From positions 1 to 20,048 of the IMG/VR virus record IMGVR_UViG_3300000362_000006: 20,048 nt of DNA, one strand, 5' to 3'. Shown piece by piece: positions 15,201-20,048 of this stretch. The position numbers were made by a program, and so were the translations under genes. The notes beneath the pieces are model-generated. The model saw nothing but the letters and a program-made list of their open reading frames with translations. It was not told the DNA's origin and did no database searches. The stretch comes from a virus. The stretch's first letter is position 1. Every line of letters starts with the position of its first letter.

Positions 15201-16390
15201 CGCACACTAACACGGGCGTATATTCCCGCCTCTACCGGACACCGAAAGACAGGCTGGCGGTGCAGTGGAGCGATTTAAGCACCAGAACCGTAATCATCGG
15301 CTTTGGAGGGCCAGCAGGCAACGCCTGGCTTGACGCTGTTCAAATAGAACCGGACTTCACCTTCAAGCACCCTTCCTTTTACACGAAGGGGCCGAGAAGT
15401 TTACCACCTATAGAGGTTATAGGTATGCCCGGCATGGGAGAGCCCGGCACAGACCCAGATACCGGGGAACCGATATTAAAGCCGAACAAACACGCCGAAA
15501 CGCATTGTATTGATGGTGGGGATCATGTCAGCCCGGAGTGTATCGGGGCTATCTCCAAAGAAGAATTTTTAGCCATGTTGGATAATTGCAGCTACCGGCA
15601 GGCTTATTTTAATTCCGACCAATGGGTTGTAGAACATTACATGAACACCGAGCCTGTAATTACTATTTGGAAAGGGCCGATAGGTGAGCACGGGTTTGGG
15701 ACACAGCCCTTTGGAACGAGTATCTTCGGCGGGGGGATTAACCCTGCTGATTTAGTAGAAGCTACGCATGAGCCGACTATTGAGGTACTGGACAAGGATA
15801 GGTTTGTGGTGAACTGGACATCACAGGAAAGCGGTATTGTGGTGGCATTGTCCCCGGAAATGGCAGCAGGATTGTCAAGTGAGCTTACTGCCTCCTGGGA
15901 ACAGATAACCGGCAAGCCCTCCACCTTCACCCCTTCTGAACACGGCAACGAGGCACACGACCCGAACTTTGCGAATGAAGGCCACGACCACGACCTTGCC
16001 TATGCCGATATTGACCATGACCACGATGACGATTACCTCAACAAAGCCAACACAGCCGAATACAACCCTTCCGGCGACTATCACCCGGCTACGAAGAAAT
16101 ACGTTGACGATAATGCAGGTGGCGGGGCGTTTACGGAGCTTACTGATACCCCTGCAAACTATACCGGACAGGCGGGGAAGGTTGCCACGGTTAACGTTGG
16201 GGAGGACGGCTTAGAGTTTGCAGACGGCCCGGCGGCGGCAAACGGTTTGCCCGCAGGCGGCACGGCAGGGCAGATGTTAGCTAAGATTGATGCTGCGGAT
16301 TATAACGCGGAGTGGGTGGAACCTCCGAGTGGCGGCGGTGGAGATACGGATGTTGGGCTTGTCAAAAAACTTGTAGCCTTGGGGATGTGA
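12239..16390 (+). CDS. Large multidomain tail fibre / receptor-binding protein
   Basis: This 1383-residue protein should bind the host surface. In order: an FN3-like module (about 13-97); a carbohydrate-binding-like jelly roll (111-208 and 333-394) split by a second FN3-like module (221-318); a second jelly-roll region beginning SGYEWYDPETKKPLFWDTDG (441-460); a sialidase-like beta-propeller (about 640-1005) with one good Asp-box, STNDGETW (834-841), and a degenerate one at 886-893; a jelly-roll strand GNAWLDAVQIEPDF (1027-1040); a His-rich stretch with HDH twice (1249-1251, 1260-1262); and fibre tail motifs FTELTDTPANYTGQAGKV and LPAGGTAGQMLAK. No catalytic sialidase set could be assigned, so glycan binding is safer than cleavage. 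The start is TTG 12239, nine bases after GGAGTGAT. Base composition changes sharply near 14030, inside the gene. Confidence 0.78.
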   Translation: MPDKIRIREKTEKWIRWEIYNLQYDAELYDQFRILILEGEDKIYRGEYTWHSKNPAPNTWFERDDLKPGVLYEAHGFATWDGIEYRCGIIRGYTKSTVDFKHKPMWFAEDNILKNPYAEEGLVNWTSSGVSVQEGGIRRRDEEAPYNHFRLGSTAYMKQTFKREDFTDSKWAIENLLARFFFKFDTSPEPLETQVRAYAKITYKYQELLTEEGTGTTSDHKTRITNIGETSITWEIFDLQYEAHLYDKFRFVIVNEDSGEYLGSWNVLPPDPPGEGEEPVYEVDLTHATLETDTRYTCYTYGTWNGIEYSAGSATGTTGGEDEGMGLPEVDKDIIILPINPSFFNTRETEEDWIKLEQVCYVDNTKELIEAEFEIRTVGITGYLRVDGFALYEGLFESEEDALRRGALSQTGVGINAHLAYDEWGINPDYIKRFPNKVVGSGYEWYDPETKKPLFWDTDGIVTEDANWEGTVALELAPGQTAKQSTLAEIGRPHVPAGADPEWWDNVRTRISFKHKGARVKAWVERYDTGEKLYIYDNSEQGNVNKYGQDSGIIREGYELEWGPIPNWALFTEVDRMNEKVPDMSYLTKGYASFYFIPEQGIGRVKVCFQNAEVEEELSGVRLPFWEVEEPPEEWGSTDFRPLKTIQGYNDYSNSRVSNWVPTGDGRFICSWPQDGAIVLGYTSSEEKFLNTGYPAEETITITDLDFGTLADCSMFKLEDGKLLLFVRHQIPDPGEEYGTMSERRDVAGSRIDCYISSSGNGYAMAGEDKVSDFVHHTLVRKNTPGWSDSQYPFLEVSWDKGMLNEPFRTDSGALLLSTCMAVGFKERGLVFRSTNDGETWTLTFHYGLTLLNAGYFGFCKPFQIGNGDIFVMMMQGSANKHMYRSTTDGQAFTETLGEWGQRFGYSMTDMQETPRFASFGCSFWYDKEQDRLYMHAAGTFTGCGIFILDEPNNNRIMSFAYHRWKHFQDGDEELNERSDWEQRFMYTHTNTGVYSRLYRTPKDRLAVQWSDLSTRTVIIGFGGPAGNAWLDAVQIEPDFTFKHPSFYTKGPRSLPPIEVIGMPGMGEPGTDPDTGEPILKPNKHAETHCIDGGDHVSPECIGAISKEEFLAMLDNCSYRQAYFNSDQWVVEHYMNTEPVITIWKGPIGEHGFGTQPFGTSIFGGGINPADLVEATHEPTIEVLDKDRFVVNWTSQESGIVVALSPEMAAGLSSELTASWEQITGKPSTFTPSEHGNEAHDPNFANEGHDHDLAYADIDHDHDDDYLNKANTAEYNPSGDYHPATKKYVDDNAGGGAFTELTDTPANYTGQAGKVATVNVGEDGLEFADGPAAANGLPAGGTAGQMLAKIDAADYNAEWVEPPSGGGGDTDVGLVKKLVALGM
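12278..12526 (+). repeat. FN3-like module, copy 1 of the fibre protein
   Basis: Codons 14-96 carry WEIYNLQYDAELYDQFRILI early and HGFATWDGIEY late. The same marks recur in codons 231-314 as WEIFDLQYEAHLYDKFRFVI and YGTWNGIEY. The two copies are clearly related in protein and still alike in DNA, so they come from duplication within the gene or from repeated acquisition of the same module. Confidence 0.7.
12929..13180 (+). repeat. FN3-like module, copy 2, inserted in a jelly-roll domain
   Basis: Codons 231-314 repeat the copy 1 pattern. The sequence before (RAYAKITYKYQELL) and after (DIIILPINPSFFN, then EDWIKLEQVCYVDNT and LRVDGFALYEG) reads as the two halves of one carbohydrate-binding-like jelly roll. 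The module therefore seems to sit in a loop of that domain. Confidence 0.6.
14031..14031. other. Base-composition junction inside the fibre gene
   Basis: Counting by hand, 13931-14030 has 29 G+C in 100 bases and 14031-14130 has 56 in 100. Sequence to the left is generally about one-third G+C and sequence to the right generally about half or more. An earlier G+C-rich patch, about 13531-13830 (59 in 100 at 13651-13750), is followed by an AT-rich piece (34 in 100 at 13831-13930). The reading frame is continuous throughout. Confidence 0.75.
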
Positions 16391-16394
16391 TGAA

Positions 16395-16718
16395 TTGAAC
16401 GAGAAACTTTTATTTCACGGCATACCTGACCATACAGCAGAGGCCGACCTGACCGCCGGCCCCGGTTCCGGCAAGGTGTGGATTGTGACGGCTCTTTGGA
16501 TCGCCAACACAAACGCAGCGGCCAAGACACTGACGCTGAAGCATTACATTGACGCTGGCAACACCCGGACGATTGTGCCGGGGGCGACTTTTGCGGCAAA
16601 GCAGACGGAGATCATCGGGCCGCTTGTGATCGAGAACGGACATAAGGTTGTAGCCGAGCAGGAAACAGAAAACGCCATTGAGATTACCGCTTACGGCTTG
16701 GAAGGGGACACCACCTAA
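16395..16718 (+). CDS. Small beta-sandwich tail-fibre-associated virion protein
   Basis: This 107-residue protein belongs by pattern to a common group of small phage beta-sandwich proteins encoded beside tail fibres: GSGKVWIVTALWIANTNAAA, KTLTLKHYIDAGNTRTI, then TEIIGPLVIENGHKVVAEQE and a closing IEITAYGLEG strand. The layout of a short lead (LLFHGIPDH), an IANTNAAAKTL turn and a GPLVIENGHKV strand is typical. Its exact role is unknown to me; it may cap or link fibres. The start is TTG 16395, because an ATG at 16390 runs into a stop after two codons and no other early start exists. The ribosome binding site is weak (GGGGAT upstream), so translation may be coupled to the fibre gene, whose stop lies four bases away. 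Confidence 0.6.
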   Translation: MNEKLLFHGIPDHTAEADLTAGPGSGKVWIVTALWIANTNAAAKTLTLKHYIDAGNTRTIVPGATFAAKQTEIIGPLVIENGHKVVAEQETENAIEITAYGLEGDTT

Positions 16719-17564
16719 ATGAGAAAACAATTTGTGCAGAAGATGCCGATGGTGAGGCAGCGGGTGGGGGTAGAAGTGGTTGTAGCAATATTTACCTCTG
16801 ACAGCACATTCCAGGTTCCCGGCAACGTCACTGCTGTTGATATACTCTTAGTCGGCGGTGGTGGTGGAGGTGGGCTTGAGTTTGGTGGCGGTGGCGGTGC
16901 AGGAGGATTATTGTGGGAAGCCGGACATCCTGTCGTGCCTTTGTCTAACATTGCGGTAACAGTCGGGCAAGGGGGGGCAGGCGCGACCTCTCGTGGAGAT
17001 GGTGGCGATGGAACAAGTAGCATCTTTGACACCCTTGAAGCCATAGGCGGCGGTGGCGGTGGAGGTTTTCAGAGACAAGGAAGAGACGGCGGCTCCGGTG
17101 GCGGCGGCGGCGGGCGAAGCACGGCTTCTGGAGGGTCCGCAATAGATACCGATCCTCCCAACGCAGTATATCAAGGATATGATGGCGGCGCTGCCGGTGG
17201 CGACACCACTGTTGACCCTGGCGGTGGCGGCGGCGGTGCTGGCGAAGCGGGCGGGAATGGAAACGACCCCAATGGTGGCGCAGGAGGCGCAGGGTTAGAC
17301 TTTGGTGCAGTATTCGGCACCACAGTAGGCGACAATGGTTGGTTTGCTGGCGGCGGCGGTGGTGGGACAGACGCCAGAGAAGCCACATCTATTGGCGGTG
17401 TTGGCGGTGCTGGCGGCGGCGGGGATGGCTCAGGGGCAAATAGGTCCCACGACGGGGAATCCGGCATGCCCAATACTGGCGGCGGCGGTGGTGGTGGCAG
17501 CATATCCGGTGACCAAGGCGGCAACGGCGGTTCCGGCATCGTCATTGTGCGCTATTACGTATAG
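16719..17564 (+). CDS. Glycine-rich tail adhesin (polyglycine domain protein)
   Basis: This 281-residue protein is nearly half glycine. After a basic start (MRKQFVQKMPMVRQRVG) comes TFQVPGNVTAVDILLVGGGG, then about eight glycine runs (mostly GGC/GGT codons) separated by short loops with Asp, Asn and Ser, and the end GGNGGSGIVIVRYYV. This is the layout of the phage glycine-rich domain family (VPaGVtsvdvlLVGGGGGG ... GGSGiViiRY). In related receptor adhesins such as T-even-like gp38, polyglycine type II helices pack side by side and the loops contact the receptor. A host-binding tip role is inferred. The ATG follows the previous stop directly. The family is mostly known in fibre tip and virion genes. 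Confidence 0.72.
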   Translation: MRKQFVQKMPMVRQRVGVEVVVAIFTSDSTFQVPGNVTAVDILLVGGGGGGGLEFGGGGGAGGLLWEAGHPVVPLSNIAVTVGQGGAGATSRGDGGDGTSSIFDTLEAIGGGGGGGFQRQGRDGGSGGGGGGRSTASGGSAIDTDPPNAVYQGYDGGAAGGDTTVDPGGGGGGAGEAGGNGNDPNGGAGGAGLDFGAVFGTTVGDNGWFAGGGGGGTDAREATSIGGVGGAGGGGDGSGANRSHDGESGMPNTGGGGGGGSISGDQGGNGGSGIVIVRYYV

Positions 17565-17581
17565 AAAGGAGTTGATACCTT

Positions 17582-18787
17582 GTGGCGATAACCTACACAG
17601 ACAATTTAACCCTGCCCATTGTCCCTGCGGATAATCAGGACTGGGCAAGCGACTACAACACCATGATTGAGAAGCTGGACAGAAACCCCGGCATCCGCAT
17701 TGTTGCCGATGAAGCGGCGATGGTGGCGCTGACCACGTTCACGGGGCGCATGTGCTGGCGCACGGACTTGGGGCAGTACTGGTACTATGACGGCACACAA
17801 TGGGCAGTTCTGCCGGGGCAGGTGGAAGGGGAAATGCCCGCATTTATGCCGATGAAGGGCACGGAGCAGGAGGTTACAGCAGAGGTTGCGGCAGAAGGAT
17901 CGCAGGACGGCACGATAGATTTTGACTATTACCCCGGTGTGGGTGAAGAAGTCCAGCTTTACATGCTTAAAGTTACCCTTGACGCTGACGAGGTTCCGGT
18001 GGAAAACGAAGAAGTAATTATGGAGGAAGAAACTGCCAAGCGCCTTGAACATAAACACGACCGGAGTTTGGACGAAACAGGCGACGAGGTGGATAACCTT
18101 GTAGTCAAGGCAGATGGCGAAACAGCCGAGATACAGACGCTATTCTTGGGCGGGGCGACAGGTGGAACCTATGATTTAGGTATAACGGGAAACATGGCGA
18201 CCCTCAACCATGATGACACGGCGGCAACTATCCAGACCGCACTCGAAGGCATCTTCGGGGCAGGCAATGTTACGGTAGTGCCGGACACGGATTTCACGAT
18301 TACCTTTGCTGTGAGTGTGGGGGACTCCAACCTGATAGCCGACTTTACCGGGCTTACCGGGGCGACTGATCCTGCCCTGACTGTTACGCAAGCCTACTCC
18401 GCGCATACGGTTTATGTGCGTGATACCGACTATGCTGTAACGGTTGACAGTTCCGGTTATACGAATATTGCCCGCATTGCGCTGGGTAGCATAACCGACC
18501 CGGAGACGGTGCTTGTAGATTACGATTACCAACCCGGTGTATCAGGTTTTAAGTTTAAACTTTACAGCGAAGCGGCACGGACAAACCTAATGTACGAACT
18601 GGACACGGAACAAGACCCGGACTGGCCGGGGGGCATAGCTATCCGCGATCCTAACTACGGGTATCTGCCGATCTGCTATTTTGTTGACGAGGACGAGAAC
18701 GGGCAGTTTTATTACCGGGTGGAGAATTTGGACGAGGCGCTTGCTTCACGGTTCAAGGTTGACATTAAATACAAGGCGCTAACATAG
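17582..18787 (+). CDS. Beta-rich tail fibre / baseplate protein with an inserted repeat-type domain
   Basis: This 401-residue protein starts at GTG 17582, ten bases after GAAAGGAG (17564-17571). Residues 1-75 contain LTLPIVPADNQDWASDYNTM and MCWRTDLGQYWYYDGTQWAV, the latter a short motif common in phage fibres (a displayed W-Y-Y-DGTQW strand pair). Residues about 182-271 match a domain found repeated in many phage and surface proteins: LGGATGGTYDLGITGNMATL, HDDTAATIQTALEGIFGAGN, VTVVPDTDFTITFAV, then DFTGLTGATDPALTVTQ. The flanks DNLVVKADGE and HTVYVRDTDYAVTVDSSGYT followed by GSITDPETVLVDYDY look like one beta domain interrupted by it. The C-terminal 80 residues are of unknown fold. Base composition is G+C-rich like its neighbours. 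Confidence 0.6.
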   Translation: MAITYTDNLTLPIVPADNQDWASDYNTMIEKLDRNPGIRIVADEAAMVALTTFTGRMCWRTDLGQYWYYDGTQWAVLPGQVEGEMPAFMPMKGTEQEVTAEVAAEGSQDGTIDFDYYPGVGEEVQLYMLKVTLDADEVPVENEEVIMEEETAKRLEHKHDRSLDETGDEVDNLVVKADGETAEIQTLFLGGATGGTYDLGITGNMATLNHDDTAATIQTALEGIFGAGNVTVVPDTDFTITFAVSVGDSNLIADFTGLTGATDPALTVTQAYSAHTVYVRDTDYAVTVDSSGYTNIARIALGSITDPETVLVDYDYQPGVSGFKFKLYSEAARTNLMYELDTEQDPDWPGGIAIRDPNYGYLPICYFVDEDENGQFYYRVENLDEALASRFKVDIKYKALT

Positions 18788-18799
18788 GGGGGTGAGGTA

Positions 18800-19939
18800 A
18801 TGGCAAGGATATTTATGGATGGGTTCGAGACGGGACGGCCGGACGGCCAAACACCCACTTTTGGATATTACCAAGGTAGTATTTGGCAGTACGATATGAC
18901 CGCTTATTTAAGCCGGTCTATTCTACGCGTGGTGGACTCCGGGGCCAAGACCGGCACTTATGCACTTTACGCCCAGCAGAACAGCGGCATCTCTTATAGG
19001 CATACATTATTCAAAAACCTGGGATCTAATATTGTAGAGCATTATGGCAGAGTTGAGTGTGATGTAAACTTGCAAGAGGATGGCGTTGTGCCGATTGTTT
19101 GCTTCAGGGACGATACGTATGCCACTGCCGGTGATACTAATAGCATCGTTGCCACCATAAGGGTGTCAAGGACGGCAGACCTTGTTAATTTGCACCTGTA
19201 TGTGGGGGCGGTAGAAGTAGCGTCTTCGTCAGAGGCGTTTATCAATGATGGGGGCTACGTAAGGATAGAATGGCGTTTACTTGTAGATGACACTAATGGA
19301 GTTTTCGAGGTAAAGGTAAACGGTAATTCAGTAATATCGTTCCAAGGTGACACAGATCCCACAATTGAGGGACATATCAGGTTTTTATGCCTGGGGAAGC
19401 CTTATGCTGGAAGCACTAATTATATTGCACGTTTTGACGACGTTGCCATAAACGACACCACCGGCACGGTGAACAACTCATGGGTAGGCAGGGGCTATAT
19501 CTACCTTGCCAAGCCTAAAGGGATAGGCAACTACAGCCAGTGGACACCGAGCAACGAAACTTACGACAACTGGGAAATGGTCAATACTGTCCCCGACGAT
19601 GGCGACACAACCTACGTGGAATCGGAAACTCCGGGCCACAGGGACAGCTACCAGATGGAAACGATAGAGGACGCTTTAGGGGTGGCGATAGGCGACGGCG
19701 TTATCAAAGCCGTCCAGCACGTATTTAAAGGACGCTACGAGGACGCTCACGCAGCCGTAGAGCCGTTTGTAAGGATAGGCGCTACAGACTATGACCTTGA
19801 CCCTGCTACGGACATGCAGAACGCTTATTATAGGTACTGGGATCGGGTGTTAAACGTGAACCCTGCTACAAGCGCAGCGTGGACGCAGGAAGCATTTGAC
19901 GGTATGGAAGCAGGGGTCAAGTTTGATGATTCCGAGTAG
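18800..19939 (+). CDS. Concanavalin/LamG-like jelly-roll tail protein
   Basis: This 379-residue protein opens with ARIFMDGFETG, a phrase I know from phage virion proteins with a jelly-roll (concanavalin-like) fold. Residues 1-210 follow that fold: YALYAQQNSGISYRH, EHYGRVECDVNLQEDG, VRIEWRLLVDDTNGVFEVKV, then YIARFDDVAINDTTG, the last being the usual FDDV.INDTTG strand. Residues about 220-379 form a second region (NNSWVGRGYIYLAKPKG, then DDGDTTYVESETPGHRDSYQ) that appears with this fold in other phages. Binding a host or capsid surface is a reasonable guess. The start is ATG 18800, with GGGGGGTGAGGT directly upstream. Nothing suggests an enzyme. Confidence 0.65.
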   Translation: MARIFMDGFETGRPDGQTPTFGYYQGSIWQYDMTAYLSRSILRVVDSGAKTGTYALYAQQNSGISYRHTLFKNLGSNIVEHYGRVECDVNLQEDGVVPIVCFRDDTYATAGDTNSIVATIRVSRTADLVNLHLYVGAVEVASSSEAFINDGGYVRIEWRLLVDDTNGVFEVKVNGNSVISFQGDTDPTIEGHIRFLCLGKPYAGSTNYIARFDDVAINDTTGTVNNSWVGRGYIYLAKPKGIGNYSQWTPSNETYDNWEMVNTVPDDGDTTYVESETPGHRDSYQMETIEDALGVAIGDGVIKAVQHVFKGRYEDAHAAVEPFVRIGATDYDLDPATDMQNAYYRYWDRVLNVNPATSAAWTQEAFDGMEAGVKFDDSE

Positions 19940-19951
19940 GGGGGATAAGCT

Positions 19952-20048
19952 GTGAGCGAAGAGGAAAAAGTCTATACGACCTCCGTAGCCGAGCAGGTGG
20001 ACATAGACCAACCATCGGAGCATCTACCCGGCAGGATTACCTCCGTCG
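19952..20048 (+). CDS. 5' end of a downstream gene, unidentified (partial)
   Basis: A GTG at 19952, with a strong TAGGGGGGAT ribosome binding site starting just after the previous stop, opens a frame that runs off the right edge. The first 32 codons read SEEEKVYTTSVAEQVDIDQP, then EHLPGRITSV. I recognise no family in this short piece. It continues the G+C-rich adhesion block, so a further tail fibre or baseplate protein is likely. Confidence 0.6.
   Translation, partial: MSEEEKVYTTSVAEQVDIDQPSEHLPGRITSV

Noticed and set aside
16715-17545. Long reverse-strand open frames rich in proline opposite the glycine-rich gene
   Set aside because: They are the antisense image of glycine codons (GGN read as NCC) in a G+C-rich region with few stop codons. 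The + strand gene has a clear family pattern.
14031-20048. The G+C-rich part considered as an assembly chimera of two genomes
   Set aside because: The fibre gene stays in frame across the junction and the downstream genes fit the expected tail-fibre position. Reads would be needed to exclude it fully, so it is kept as a check rather than the main reading.

Overview
This window is the virion-structure module of a tailed bacteriophage or prophage with a long, non-contractile tail (siphovirus type). Every supported gene lies on the + strand, with junctions that are tight, abutting or overlapping by one base. There is no integrase, replication, lysis, terminase, tRNA, rRNA or CRISPR sequence, so whether this is an integrated prophage or a free phage cannot be decided. 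Strong AGGAGG-type ribosome binding sites, several TTG and GTG starts, and a left part of about one-third G+C suggest a low-GC Firmicute (Clostridia-like) host. That host assignment is inference.

Layout. (1) Head, 1-4031: the 3' end of an unidentified gene, an XkdF-like prohead protease, a beta-sandwich virion protein, a scaffold-like protein with a strong internal start, a capsid cement-like protein, the major capsid protein, a small acidic protein, and a second decoration-like protein. (2) Neck, 4043-5620: head-tail connector, head closure protein, HK97 gp10-like protein and tail terminator. (3) Tail tube and assembly, 5639-10488: major tail protein, tail assembly chaperone with a -1 ribosomal frameshift (slippery heptamer GGGAAAC), and a 1219-residue tape measure protein carrying nine 44-residue tryptophan repeats. 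(4) Tail tip, 10488-12232: a Dit-like protein and a tail hub protein. (5) Adhesion, 12239-20048: a 1383-residue multidomain tail fibre or spike, a small beta-sandwich protein, a polyglycine adhesin, two further beta-rich fibre or baseplate proteins, and the start of another gene.

The module follows the usual siphovirus assembly order: protease, scaffold and major capsid protein build the prohead; connector, closure and terminator proteins join head to tail; chaperone, tape measure and major tail protein build the tube; Dit and hub form the tip that carries the adhesins.

The main feature beyond a standard module is a sharp composition change inside one open gene. Within the large fibre gene, hand-counted G+C goes from 29 of 100 bases (13931-14030) to 56 of 100 (14031-14130), and all genes downstream stay G+C-rich. 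I read this as an in-frame join between a low-GC head and tail module and an adhesion cassette from a different background. I saw no wholly new defence or regulatory system. The items most worth checking are the frameshift with its possible long-range stem, the nested scaffold start, the hairpin with mini-ORF at 3629-3681, and the inserted domains in the fibre proteins.
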